Below, piece by piece: positions 48,200 through 60,180 of a stretch of 64,000 bases of DNA. How positions within the stretch are numbered: position 1 is the stretch's first letter; every line of letters starts with the position of its first letter. The stretch comes from Tomocerus qinae (Eukaryota; Arthropoda; Collembola; Entomobryomorpha; Tomoceridae). The position numbers and the translations under genes are program-made. Below the pieces are notes generated by a model that had not been told where the DNA came from, made no database searches, and saw only the letters and a program-made list of their open reading frames with translations. Location: positions 46,748,001-46,812,000 of the forward strand of contig CM034546.1 in NCBI GenBank assembly GCA_020055645.1. Reading direction: 5' to 3'.

Positions 48200-49889
48200 T
48201 CATTTTTTATAAAACTTTTTTATTTGCATCGAAAACCTAATAAACATCCGCGGAATTATTTCGACATTTTTGGCCTTTATTAATTATTTTATATGCCTGA
48301 AACAATAATTCCAAGCGGAATTATTTCCATTATTACTGTAGATCACAATAATAAAAATAGTTTTTATTCCTGTGCACCTACGATTACATTTGTTTTCGAC
48401 TTTCTAGCAGGGCAGATTTATCCATAATTTAACTTTATGTTAATCATAATTTTTACAGGAAGGTGCTCTCCAAAATTCATCATAGAAATCTAATTATAGA
48501 AATTATGGTTTACATCTGTCAATTCAAGTCCGCTCAGGAAGAAAGTCGAAATCATAATATCGTAGCTGTAATAATAATTTCAAACACGTAAATTAATTTT
48601 ACGGCAACCCATAACATACCCCATAATTAAATTCATAAACACTATTTGTTTTTGTGCATGGACAATTATGATAATTGATAAGTGTAGTCTAAGTTATAAA
48701 CTTTAGTTATTAAACCATCAAGTACTAATGTAATATTGAACAAAAATAAATAATGCATAATATTCACTTGATATTTTATGAAAATTGATTGGCATAATGT
48801 AACGCATTTTTTCTAGTTAGTATTTTTTGGTTTCGGTTACCAATTTATGGTGTCATAGTTAAAAAAGTTCCGAATTAATAACGTCATGTTGTTCTAGAAT
48901 TTTAAATTTCTCTCAACCGATTCTAAAAATTGACCTACCTATTCAAAAATAGTCCTGAAACGCTATCTTGGGCTGGGCATACTTGAATGGTAAAGAACAG
49001 CCACGAGATTTACTCACATTTATTTTTAAATGACTACGTGAATCATTTCACGTTGAAAATTCTTAAAGGTTATTTTTTGTTCTTCAGTTATTACTTTACA
49101 CGCATGCAATATACACAGTCATTTATTTCGAAAATTAAGTGACCATTAGACATTTCATAACCATTAGATGTGCCGGTGAGACTATAAGAAAGAGATTACC
49201 TGATTACCTTATATTAACCATATAAATAAATAATGCACATAATATTCTAACACATGTCATTTACAACATTTATATACGTGTAAAAATTATAACTATTTAT
49301 GACTCTCCAAATCCGAATATTTTTAAATTCAATAAAAAGTGGTAAATAAATCTAGTATAATAATGCTTACATAAATATTTTATCAGGATAGAATACAATG
49401 ATCAATCAACCGGAAAGCTTTGAAAATATCAGAAACATAAATTATAGCTGTGATATAATAAATGTGGCTAAAGCTTGCAGTATACGAATTCTAATAACCC
49501 AACTAGATGGTATTAATTAAATGGTACATTTCTTTTATGGCCCATATTGACTTTTACGTATAGATATTATGTTTTTGCAATATGCCCGGCAGTTCTATCG
49601 TCCATCTCCAGCATATGAGAGAATGGAATAGTAATTGACGACTTGACGAGGGTCCATAATTTACTTACCTTTAATAGAAAGAATTTCAATTGCTGCATAA
49701 ATAATATTTTGAAAGCCTGTTTCTAACTTTGAGCTTTGATGGACATTACTTTTAAATACATTTTCAATAAAATAAAAGGATAAAGTTAAAAATACTGCAT
49801 TGTACTGTAATAACATAAAACTAACATTTATGATTACATTTAATGGGATTAATTCATATGTGGTTATGATTTGTATAGTGAAAGGTGTT
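48200..49889. other. Gene-free AT-rich DNA
   Basis: Nothing recognised beyond short AT-rich strings. It includes the upstream region of the ORF at 49890. Confidence 0.35.
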
Positions 49890-50261
49890 ATGATGGCGTC
49901 GTCTCAATTGGCAATTGATTACTTAAGGCAATTGAAACTTACAATAGAAGCAATTATATCAACTCGACCACGAATGTATGCTGTACTTGAAGAATTGGCC
50001 GAGATGGGTGACAATGTTGGATTCGATCCTATTCTAATAAGATTGGAAGTGGAGGTGGAATCTATAAGGATGACGTGCAGGGAACTAGCTTCCACAGGTT
50101 TTTATATTATTGGAACATTGTCAAATATGGGATTACAACTCAATATGGCATCAGAAGAATACGTGACGTTTGAGGTGGATACAACACGGGAATTACTTTA
50201 TCAAATGAGAGCTGCAATGCTGCAGATCATATCAGGTTTGGAGGATGGGAGATCTTTGTAA
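49890..50261 (+). CDS. Orphan small helical protein, 123 aa
   Basis: I chose the tandem ATG-ATG at 49890-49895 over the open upstream extension, which is AT-rich and lacks an ATG with coding-like context. The product (MMASSQLAIDYLRQL...SGLEDGRSL) is almost entirely predicted helical, with a heptad-like spread of Leu/Ile/Met. It has one cysteine (in RMTCREL) and no signal peptide or membrane helix. GC is higher than in the flanks, supporting coding use. AATAAA follows at 50269. It may be a single-exon gene or a last exon. No family is recognised. Confidence 0.5.
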   Translation: MMASSQLAIDYLRQLKLTIEAIISTRPRMYAVLEELAEMGDNVGFDPILIRLEVEVESIRMTCRELASTGFYIIGTLSNMGLQLNMASEEYVTFEVDTTRELLYQMRAAMLQIISGLEDGRSL

Positions 50262-50868
50262 GCCCAGATAATAAATATCGAATGGAACAATGGAAGAAAT
50301 GATCTATTGCATTGCATTTAGACATCCAGCACTATTTTATAGATTTGTTGCAAATGAATGTACTTATAATAATCATTTATTTTCTGTTGCACATCAAAAC
50401 AAAAAAGGATTAGATAATTTATCAAAACTAAATTAACTTAAATTAAAAAATATAATTAATTACAGTTGGATTTGTACAAAGACGTTTTAATAATTTATGT
50501 GCTGTAGACAAATAAAGAACTTCCAAGTATGCCAGAAATTGTCAAATCTGAACAGAAACTGGATAATTAAACAATAAAAGGGCAAAAATTCTACTAGAAA
50601 GATATTTAAGAAATATTACCATAATGCATATGTTGTCGTTTTTTGTGAGGGTACACAGAACACTATTATATACTAATTCTAATCTATTTACACGTGTGCA
50701 TTTGAGTAAACAGGAATAATGGAAAACAACTACATCCGTGCTTCACACTGCTTCTCAATAAATGTTCCTACCTTAAAATTAATCTAACTACTGACGTCCA
50801 TCTAATAACAGTATTGGTTAAATAATAACCTAAAGGAATTATCGATGAATTTTTTGGAATTTTTTTTA

Positions 50869-51006
50869 TTACTGTGATGGGTGGCTTGCTGAAATTATCT
50901 AGAGTGCTTGGTTCTCCCCTTAGTAGGTTTTACCAGTACTAGTGAACCCAGCTAAGGGGCGAACCTGTCACTCAAGAGAAATTAAGCAGGCCACCCATCA
51001 CAGTAA
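50869..51006. mobile_element. MITE with TTACTGTGATGGGTGGC ends
   Basis: A 138-base element: 22-base TIRs differ at one position, and an inner palindrome pairs GGTTC-CCCTTAG with CTAAGGGG-GAACC. The right half of a second copy is found at about 61581-61653. Confidence 0.75.
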
Positions 51007-51189
51007 TAAAAACAATTCCGGGTCAAAGGGAAAAATTCCTAAACCAAAATAATAACTGTATTTCGTAGTATCCAATACAGGGAATAATAAAATACTCTAT
51101 TTTTAATAAACACAATAGAATGTTCCCCTTTAAAATCAGAAAAATATGATTCCGGGATTTTGGAAAACGGATTGTCTTCTTTGGCTAAT

Positions 51190-51480
51190 TATTTCTAATC
51201 AATCACCAATAATTAACTTATGTGATTTTGTATTGTTGTTCTGATGTTATAATAATATGGAACAACTCAATTCGTTTGTTTAGAGGGAGGGGGCATGCGC
51301 ATTTTGCTATCGTGCTTTCTAGGAACGTGCATATAATATTACGTTTGTAGTTGAAGGGAGGAGGCGATGTCCAAAAGAGTTACAGCTAGCACTTGCGCTA
51401 CACTTGGGAGAGGGGTTTTAGGTTACGTAATATATGCAGGTTTCCTAGGCTCTCCTACCAAGACATAGATAGTCAGGTAT
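51190..51480. repeat. Duplicated block, copy 1
   Basis: It shares GCATGCGCATTTTG, CCAAAAG-GTTAC, GCACTTGCG and ATGCAGGTTTCCTAGG in the same order and spacing with 61920-62215. Both copies lie the same distance after a copy of the TTACTGTGATGGG MITE, so MITE and block were duplicated together. Confidence 0.65.
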
Positions 51481-53278
51481 TAGTGCGATTATATTATAGA
51501 ATTATTATATACGACTTAATAATTAACTAAAGAGCACAAGCAATGTGTTGAAATCCTGTTTACCTGGATGCCCTACAAAAAGTCTTACTGAGCAATGCGT
51601 TAAGGAGTATTTCGTTACGACGTACCGAAGTTAGTGTGAGTGAGTATGGTCTGTGGTGTATACTCGTTATTACCTGGATGTATCGTCATGTCTGTCCTAA
51701 GACCTGCTCATTTACCTATCTCTAAGTCACAGTACCTACTAATCTTTGGCGTTCTAAAACTGATATGGCTAGCTTAATTAGGATGCGAGCCGAAAGGAGA
51801 CTAGTCGAAATTAGACTACGCATAGTGCATGAAATGAATTCTACTAATGGGTATAATATTATAATATACTAATCATTACTTAGAGTTCGCCTGCCTTTAG
51901 ATGTTCAATTACTGTCATCGGAGTCGCCACATTGACAGCATTGTAATTTACCAATACATTGGCGCAGACAGTTTCTATTTTCTTGTTCGAAGTCAGCTAT
52001 TTCTTCCTTCAGAACGACGTTGTATTCATTTAAGAATATCTGTTGGGAATTATTGTGTCCAACTGACCAGATGATGTACGTTTTGGTAAAATGAGGAAAT
52101 CCATCGATTCCGCCTTCATAAATCGAGTACTGCTCACTCGGGACTGTTAAACGTTTAATATTGGGAAATTTTTCTCGTACCAAACGGAACAATCTTAGAG
52201 ATTGAATTTTCTCATTTTCAGTTGGGAAAGGATTATTGCCAAATACAAATGTATTGACAGCCAAATTTATCTCCGTGACGCTCCCACAAGGGATGATCAT
52301 AGAATTCATGAGTTGTGGAAAAGTAGAATTGCCCGATTCGATTATATAATGATAATCGAATATTTTCAATTTAGGAAATAATTCCGCCCAGTTTGAAGCA
52401 CCAGAGAACGCCCAAGCGAAGTTCCTATAGGAGTAACTTAGAGAAAGTTTCTCTAATTTCTCCAGTTTTGGGAAAACGAAATCTTCACCTGAAATTTGTC
52501 AAATGAATAAAACATTAGTTCTTATTGTACAACTTTATAAACGCTTTCAATTACTATAAGGCAGTTATTACTCCTAAGCAATAACTTTGGTGGGTATAAA
52601 AAATTTAAGATAAATAAAAATTACATTTCAAAATGTCAAAAAATGGATCTTTAAATTCTACATAGAGAGCGGAACGTGGAAATGGTGGATGTGTAAGATC
52701 CAATATTTTGAGACAATCTTTTTGGCTTTTGAGAAATATCAGTAGATATTTGGAATCACGAAGAATGTCTTTAATCCCATTGTACTCATCGAGAGGACTA
52801 CGAATACATTGCAGGGAAAATGAGTTCAATTTTAGTTTCCCACTTTGTCCCAATTCTGCCAGTATTTTTATCGCTCCGTGAACTTTTGAGTAGCTACAAT
52901 TCCAATCTAACAGTGACAGTTCTCTTAGAGTCTCTAAATGTTCTGTAGGGATTTGTAGTAGAGTGTCAGTATTATTTGGATTCAAGTTCATTTCCAGAAT
53001 TTGCAGATTTTTTGTTGAAGTAATGAGATGGAATAGAGTACGCATCACCTCATTCTTCAGGTCGTAACCCCAAGAAGATTTTTCATGGACAAAATATTTA
53101 ATTGATTTCAGGCTGGATAATTCAATTCTTGTTACTTTGCCAAAGTTAATCCACGAAAGATCATAATATTCCTCCCTAGAGCTATAATATGTCATTATTT
53201 GCCGGTCTGATGCAATAAATGTTAGCGTTAAATTCTCCAAATTGGGAACAAAATTGAAAATGATATTTCGGAAAGACT

Positions 53279-53414
53279 AATGGAGACTAGTCGAAATTAG
53301 ACTACGCATAGTGTATGAAATGAATTCTACTAATGGGTATAATATTATACTAATCATTACTTAGAGTTCTCCTGCCTTTAGATGTTCAATTACTGTCATC
53401 GGAGTCGCCACATT
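53279..53414. other. Templated insertion copied from the gene's own 3' end
   Basis: About 132 bases match 51799-51935 with only a few differences and one 5-base gap. The source covers the last codons of exon 3, the stop and the downstream flank. It is inserted in the same orientation between codons that are adjacent in the intact paralogue. This looks like filler DNA from break repair or a local template switch rather than a transposon; no terminal repeats are present. Confidence 0.75.
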
Positions 53415-53943
53415 AATAAGTTGATTCACTAACAATCGACGATCTGAATGGTAGGCCACAACTGTAAGATTTTTGATTAAACCACCAAACGACTCCAGCC
53501 ACATTGAACTCCATTGATTTTCTTTTATAACGCAATGTGTCATAATAAACTTGACCGATTCCAATGGAAGTCCTTCTTCGAGCCCCTCAAAATCTTGAAA
53601 AAACGATTCAAAATCTCGTTCGCGATTTTCTGTCTGCATTCGTAGATTGCTTTCTTCCAAAACTATATTCATTTCGGTGCTGAATTGCGGCTGAACAACG
53701 TCCAGCCATTTTCGGCACACTAAACGACACGTTTTCAAATCTTCTCCATGTAAATTTTGGAATATGTTGTAGAGGATCTATTTAAAAAAAATAAAAGCTT
53801 TAATATTGACCTGAAGACACCATTTGATTTTAAAAGCTTAATAGCCTCACCGGAGAAAACTGTATTTATACTGTAAGAAAGATAATGTGAATACCTGTAT
53901 TCACATTAGAATGACTCTTCCTAATTCCTTCCTAATTTCCTAT

Positions 53944-54019
53944 ACGCACATGTAGTTTAATGGTTAGAATACTTGCCCGGATTGCGAGAGGTGCTAGCTT
54001 CGATACTAGCCGTGTGTGA
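53944..54019 (+). repeat. tRNA-like SINE head, unit 1
   Basis: It has an A-box-like TAGTTTAATGGTT, an anticodon arm CTTGC-CCGGATT-GCGAG and a T arm GCTAG-CTTCGATA-CTAGC, with both stems fully paired. The implied anticodon (GGA) would be serine, but the acceptor stem is imperfect and no CCA context or terminator is seen. It is a SINE promoter rather than a tRNA gene. Confidence 0.7.
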
Positions 54020-54440
54020 TAACTTTTTAGTCCTATTCGTCCTCATTTGACTACCTTACTATCCATCTATTCAAAATTATTCCTAATCATTCCTATCTCT
54101 GAGTCTACATCCATAGTGGAGATGCTTGTACTTTTATAAGATGCGTGGGTTTATTGTGTATCTCATATCCAGTAGTGGATAGTGCTCTACACCTTTCCCT
54201 ATACTTCTCATTTGCCAAGCTATACATGAGCACTTGCAGCCTGTGCATAAGCCTCCCAGTCAGCAGCACACTGTATTGTCGTAAGACTCATACAGTAAAA
54301 AGCATATGTGGGACTAAGGAAATCAAACCCGTATATCCCTCTATAAGTAGCCGAGAGAGCGAAGGGCATGTAAGAAAGATAATGTGAATACCTGTATTCA
54401 CATTAGAATGACTCTTCCTAATTCTTCCCTAATTTCCTAT

Positions 54441-54516
54441 ACGCACATGTAGTTTAATGGTTAGAATACTTGCCCGGATTGCGAGAGGTGCTAGCTTCGA
54501 TACTAGCCGTGTGTGA
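54441..54516 (+). repeat. tRNA-like SINE head, unit 2
   Basis: Same sequence and foldable arms as unit 1, in the second tandem unit. Confidence 0.7.
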
Positions 54517-54940
54517 TAACTTTTTAGTCCTATTCGTCCTTATTTGACTACCTTACTTACCAATCTATTCAAAATTATCCCTAATCATTCCTATCTCTGA
54601 GTCTATATCCCTAATGGAGATGTTTGTGTACTTTTATAAGATGCGTGGGTTTATTGTGTATCTCATATCCAGTAGTGGATAGTGCTCTACACCTTTCCCT
54701 ATACTTCTCATTTGCCAAGCTATACATGAGCACTTGCAGCCTGTGCATAAGCCTCCCAGTCAGCAGCACACTGTATTGTCGTAAGACTCATACAGTAAAA
54801 AGCATATGTGGGACTAAGGAAATCAAACCCGTATATCCCTCTATAAGTAGCCGAGAGAGCGAAGGGCATGTAAGAAAGATAATGTGAATACCTGTATTCA
54901 CATTAGAATGACTCTTCCTAATTCTTCCCTAATTTCCTAT

Positions 54941-55016
54941 ACGCACATGTAGTTTAATGGTTAGAATACTTGCCCGGATTGCGAGAGGTGCTAGCTTCGA
55001 TACTAGCCGTGTGTGA
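54941..55016 (+). repeat. tRNA-like SINE head, unit 3
   Basis: Same sequence as unit 2, exactly 500 bases downstream of it. Confidence 0.7.
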
Positions 55017-55440
55017 TAACTTTTTAGTCCTATTCGTCCTTATTTGACTACCTTACTTACCAATCTATTCAAAATTATCCCTAATCATTCCTATCTCTGA
55101 GTCTATATCCCTAATGGAGATGTTTGTGTACTTTTATAAGATGCGTGGGTTTATTGTGTATCTCATATCCAGTAGTGGATAGTGCTCTACACCTTTCCCT
55201 ATACTTCTCATTTGCCAAGCTATACATGAGCACTTGCAGCCTGTGCATTAGCCTCCCAGTCAGCAGCACACTGTATTGTCGTAAGACTCATACAGCAAAA
55301 AGCATATGAGGGACTAAGGGAATCAAACCCGTATCCCCCATTATAGGTAGCGGAGAGAGCGAAGGGCATGTAAGAAAGATAATGTGAATACCTGTATTCA
55401 CATTAGAATGACTCTTCCTAATTCCTTCCTAATTTCCTAT

Positions 55441-55516
55441 ACGCACATGTAGTTTAATGGTTAGAATACTTGCCCGGATTGCGAGAGGTGCTAGCTTCGA
55501 TACTAGCCGTGTGTGA
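55441..55516 (+). repeat. tRNA-like SINE head, unit 4
   Basis: Same sequence, 500 bases after unit 3. This last unit is cut off at about 55638, where unrelated sequence begins. Confidence 0.7.
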
Positions 55517-55638
55517 TAACTTTTTAGTCCTATTCGTCCTCATTTGACTACCTTACTATCCATCTATTCAAAATTATTCCTAATCATTCCTATCTCTGAG
55601 TCTATATCCCTAATGGAGATGTTTGTGTACTTTTATAA

Positions 55639-56471
55639 TGAGAGAATGCAAACTAACTTTGCATTCTCAGTGGCAAATGCCCCATCAGTCAGATTTGACT
55701 AAATCTGCCTAAATCTGAATGTCGCCACTACTATCTTCATTTTTCTAGAAATTGTCCTGCCACTGCCACTATTACTATTACTGCTACCTAATCTATCCTA
55801 ACTTATCTATCTATGCTAATCATTATCTAATTTCTTCCGTGAACTTGCCTGAACTTACCTTTAGAAATTCACTTACCTCTTGACTCGGGCCCGACTCACA
55901 TCTCGACGGTGCTGTCCGCACCGAGAGATTTCTAGAAAAAACGCCCCCTTTCCTTACTTATTTAATTCGTACTTATTCTTCATTAAAAATTACACCTATT
56001 TACGCTTCAAAATTATTCTACCTACTTAATCTGACGCTAAATTCAGTCGCTATTCCCAAAATAAAAATAAGTCCCATTTACCTACATAATTAATATTATA
56101 TATTTATTCCCCATCTATACACTCAACAAACCCAGCTAATATAATATTCTCCTGACAATACTGCACTGGTACTCGTAGTAGTAACATATTTATTTAGTTG
56201 AAGTAAGGCAGTGGTTGCACAAATACCTATCAATGTTATTGTTTTAATTATGTTAGCTTAGGTCCTTCGAAAGCGGGTATGCCGTGTATTTCATGGCCTG
56301 ATTTTTAAAATGTCTTGCAACCACTGTCATATGCTTCAACCATTTATTTTTGTAGCACAGTAAAACTGGAAAACGGAGGATATGAAATCACTCTCATAAA
56401 TTCAATGCATCGTTTATTCGAACGCTGAATCCTTAATAAAAATAAGTTTAAAAGTTTTAGCCATTACTAAC
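55639..56471. other. Remainder of intron 1 of the broken F-box gene
   Basis: A perfect 11-base hairpin (GAGAATGCAAA-CTAAC-TTTGCATTCTC) lies at about 55641-55667. A MITE occupies 56197-56340. The rest is pyrimidine- and AT-rich without genes. Confidence 0.4.
56197..56340. mobile_element. MITE with GTTGAAG...CAGTGGTTGCA ends
   Basis: Left GTTGAAGTAAGGCAGTGGTT and right TGCAACCACTGTCATATGCT are inverted apart from a few bases. The ends match those of the outer element at 30250-31947, so both belong to one family. It is 144 bases long. Confidence 0.6.
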
Positions 56472-57039
56472 CTTGTCGTTATCTCCTATTAAACCTCCTA
56501 TTGACAAAGTAGAAAAATCGACAGTTTGTTTTTTGGTTTTTGAGAACATTTTGGTGAATATTTCTTAGAGAAGGCCAGAATCGAATTGCTGGAGGGTGCG
56601 GTGAAAGAGGACAAGAACAAGAGAAACGGCAGACAAGGGAGATGAACCACGTGTAAGTATTGCTATTTAAATTTCCTCGTTGTGCTATGACGCGTGCATC
56701 CAGTATTCACTGATAACTGAAATCCAGGTTCTGTGCATTTTCGGTACTAAAGTAACAAAAAGTCACAATCCACTTACTATTATATTCTTGGTTAATAAAT
56801 CTCTTTTGTGTTGAATATATAATCGGAAAATGAAGTTCTGTCTCATAGCCACATCTTTAATGATGCACCACCATTTACAGCCGATAAATCCGATTCATTC
56901 TCAACTTAGGATTTAGCAAAAAGAGCTCGATCTTTATTCATTATGAAATACTGCCAAATTTAGTCTAACATTTTGTCCCTAGTTAAAGTTTTTAAATATT
57001 AATTGTACAATTTAATATTTAATATTCGTTTATCTCCAG

Positions 57040-57190
57040 CAAGGACGTATTTAGGGGTGTGCTAGGATGCTTAAGCACCCCCTAAATTTCCCAAAAACCC
57101 ACTAGATAATTCTAAAAAATTGATAAAAAATAGTTTTATACATAAGAAAAACCAGCTTGTATGTTTAAGCACCCCCTTAATTTGATTTCT
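57040..57190. repeat. Dispersed repeat related to the 2140 type
   Basis: It begins AGCAAGGACGTATTTAGGGG, as at 2140, and carries two TTAAGCACCCCC motifs. It lacks the GCGC palindrome. Confidence 0.5.
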
Positions 57191-57829
57191 GGATATTCCT
57201 TTGATCGACAGTTCAGTTTAAGAAGCAAAGCACTATGTACATACATCATGCAAAGACAATATATAAATTATATCATTAGGACTGGTAAACATACCTTTTT
57301 TGCTGCTGCTGAAACATTCAAAAGAAGGAAGTTAGCTTATCTTACTCAATAAACTGAGCGACAAACAGACTAGAACCATTTACCAATGTTTTATTGGAAT
57401 AAGAGTTTGCGAATTGAAGTTTTTGTATTTAAAGCTAGTTAAAAATCGAGAATAATTTAATAATGGAAAAGGTATGATTTAAACTTTTCAAAGTGTTCTT
57501 CAATAAAATGATCTGCAGAATGAGTGAACAATCTTATGACAAAACAATAGTCCTCAACTAAAAGTCAGACAAAATGAAGAGTTGGTCATGCCTTGTCTGG
57601 GTCAGGATCCTGAATGGCAAAGGCTGCACGACTTTATTGCATTCGCAATTCAAGTAGGTAATATGTTCTGCATCTTCATTCCTAAGTGAGTGCTAGATAT
57701 CTCGCATATCTAAATCCCTAAATAGTAGGTGTACAAAATAAACCTATTTCATTATTAGCGTTTAGTATGAATCGTTTGGAGAACTTAAGAGTGCCCTTTT
57801 TCATGCTTTAAAATCATGTTCGACTAGGT

Positions 57830-60180
57830 CTCATACTCTGCGACGATTCTCAAAATATACAATAGCTACAAATACGAATGATGGCTCAAAAAAAAGCCAA
57901 TCGCATTTGGGGGTTACTCAAAAGGGGAAATTTCAAAATTTTATTTAGATCGCTAACTGTGAGGACACTTGCAAAGGTTGTCTTTACGGCTTTCCCAAAA
58001 CGTATATCCAAAATCCGCCTCTTTGTGTAACCAAGTCATTAGATTATCTTTTTTTTGACCTCTTGCATGACACCCTAGCTAATGTAGAATTGGCCCTGCA
58101 TCGCAAATAAATTTCGAAAAAAATTACATGTAAATATGTACAATTAACTCGCTCTGTGAGCTCGATCATCCGTTCGTAGGTGCCTCAATGGTATGACCGT
58201 TAGAAATGACGTCACATTGTGCGCGATATTTTGAATATAATATGTTATTGTTTGCTGACACTTACAAAACACAAACAAATCGTCTATCATCTAACATCGA
58301 GTTTGGCGGAGGAAGTAATAAAATTGGACAAGTCAGTGACTATTACAAGAAGAGTACCAGAAACGATGGCAACTTCAAAAGTAGTAATAACAATAACATT
58401 TGCCAATATGCATTGATGGAAATGCTATTATAAGTCAGTATAGAAATCTTTATAATAATACACTTCCCCAGTTCACCGTTTCCTAGAATCTAGTTTTTTG
58501 GAATTGCTTTGACTTATGCCCTCGGATTATCCATCAACAGCAATTAGGGTCAACCTCCATTGCATTTAAAATTCATGATAACATCTTTTCATCTCATAGG
58601 ACCTGCATTTTTGGTACCGTGGATTATCCAGGGACAAAAGGGAGTTACTGGATTTTTGATATAGTTGCATTTAAAAAAATCTAATTCCCAAAGAAATGAG
58701 TCAGTTTCAGTTTTATAAAACGTTGATGTTTTTTGCGGCAATTTATAGCAATTTGCACTAATAGATTCTTAAATTTTTGTCTTTCATTGCGAGTTTCCCA
58801 TGAAAACTGAAAACATTAACATCCTGTAACCAGAGGTAAAAATTAGGAATCAAAGTGCAGTTCGTTATAAATTGACACTTTCTGCGTTTTTAGAGACCAA
58901 TTTTGTCTTTCTACGACCATTATTCTAGGACTAGATACAAGTTTTCCAAAAAAACGTCATAGAATAATTTCAATAACTCTATTTTTAAATCGTAGCCATA
59001 CCATAGATACTTTCCCAGAACCAGTCCCTCATTGAATTTCCCCGTATTTTGAACCACCCCTGAACCTTAATTTGCGTAATCATTTTGAAATTCAGAATTA
59101 GTACTGTGGAGGCCTAGTGAAAACATGAAAATAAACCATGTCCAAATGGATGTAAAAAAGTGGTGTGAAATTGCATAAAAAGATTGAACTAATTATCTGA
59201 CGTTACATGGCGTTTTTAGTGAATTTTTTCAATGACCTTTGACCTTGAAATGGCCTAACGAATAAAATTTTCGAACGAGCTATCCCATGACGTTGTACAA
59301 TATCAATAACTAAAGTTGCACCAATTTTTAATTTTTGGACCACGCCCACAGGGAAGGGGTGTGTCCGATTTAGTCCATTTTCGAACTCGGCCTCGCTTTT
59401 CATCCCTACATCACGTACAGTAAATTTGGGTTGATTATCCCAAACCGTTTTTGAGTTATCCGTGCTTACAGATAATCAGACGGACGGACAGAAAGACAGA
59501 TCAGGTATTCCTATAAAGCGGTGTTGCACACCACTTAATAAGAATGGAATTCAGGAAGTCTTGGTTTGATGAGGTGTGAAATCACACAAAACACTCATCG
59601 TATAGCTCAATGTATTAAATCTGCCACCAGTCGTATCTGGATTTTTATAATGTTTGCGCAGGCCTATTCTATGGTGTAAAATCTTAATGGTTAAATGGGA
59701 CGAAATTAACCTATAAGAATTTTCAACATGCAATGTACCCGCTCAAGCATTATAAAAATCCAGATACGACTGGTGGCAGTTTTACTTCATTAGGCTATAC
59801 GATGCGTGTTATGTGTGTGTGAAATGGCTTCACTTTGCCATTTTGTCTAATACAAGCAAATCAAATGTAGCTATTAGATATTGTGTTGTTGTATTCATAT
59901 CGCGATATCGCACGGAGGAGTGGTGGAGGAGCAGAGCGAGGCCACAACAGTCCACACTTTCCTCCGGGGCAGGAGCTATATTTTTACGATCCTCACGTTC
60001 TCCAAACTCATTGACCCCATGCGCCATTTCGAGAGATTTCCGAACTTCTCAAAGAAGTTCAATTTCACATATTTCAGAAATCTGCACTTTTAGTCTACAA
60101 TACGACACCTGGAAAATAATGCGGCAAGTCTGCAAAGACGGCCTCCTTAATATTATTACCTAGGGATAAGGCATATACTA
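57830..60180. other. Insertion in the duplicated flank, repeat-rich
   Basis: It has no recognised gene. The part 58850-59540 carries AGACGGACGGACAGAAAGAC near 59476 and a GTGGTGTGAAAT motif shared with about 19340, typical of dispersed arthropod repeats. A patch at 59900-60090 is GC-richer and open on both strands but matches nothing I know. A MITE lies at 59578-59820. Confidence 0.4.
59578..59820. mobile_element. MITE with ~70-base inverted repeats
   Basis: The arms share CCACCAGTCGTATCTGGATT and, further out, CATCGTATAG, and are inverted at the right (TATAAAAATCCAGATACGAC). The interior is about 100 bases. The flanks do not show a clear duplication. Confidence 0.7.

Larger units (their letters stand above)
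50262..51904. other. Intergenic DNA with a MITE and a duplicated block
   Basis: It contains the MITE at 50869-51006 and the block 51190-51480, which is repeated near 61920-62215. Otherwise AT-rich without genes. Confidence 0.4.
53874..55638 (+). repeat. Tandem array of ~500-base tRNA-SINE units
   Basis: Three full units and a partial fourth begin at 53874, 54371, 54871 and 55371 (TAAGAAAGATAATGTGAATA), nearly identical to one another. Each has a tRNA-like head, a middle with TTCAAAATTATTCCTAATC, and a tail with a B-box-like AAATCAAACCCG in the opposite orientation. The array lies in intron 1 of the second F-box copy. The near identity suggests recent unequal crossing-over. Open frames inside it repeat from unit to unit and are not genes. 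Confidence 0.85.
51905..56549 (-). pseudogene. Second F-box/LRR-like gene copy, interrupted in exon 2
   Basis: A paralogue of the 35.5-37.6 kb gene with the same exon plan: exon 1 at 56549-56472 (MFSKTKKQ...GDNDK), exon 2 at 53777-53415 plus 53278-52625, exon 3 at 52488-51905. The F-box (NIFQNLHGEDLKTCRLVCRKW) and the leucine-rich body are well preserved, and the splice signals match those of the intact copy. Exon 2 is split by 136 foreign bases (53279-53414) after the motif VNQLI. The frame then ends in a short unrelated tail (IEHLKAGEL) and the second part lacks its own start. Intron 1 has grown to 2.7 kb by a SINE array. Without the insert the gene would be close to full length, so inactivation is recent. 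The first ~120 codons could still make a truncated F-box peptide. Confidence 0.8.

Noticed and set aside
54145-55309. Three near-identical plus-strand frames of 61-87 codons
   Set aside because: They recur at the 500-base period of the SINE array and have no coding features.
53944-55516. Four functional tRNA genes
   Set aside because: The anticodon and T arms fold, but the acceptor stem is imperfect, the heads are embedded in longer repeated units, and degenerate dispersed copies exist. A SINE explains them better.
59830-60163. 116-codon plus-strand and 65-codon minus-strand frames in a GC-richer patch
   Set aside because: No recognisable motif, no paired splice sites, and both strands are open equally. 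Not enough to call a gene.
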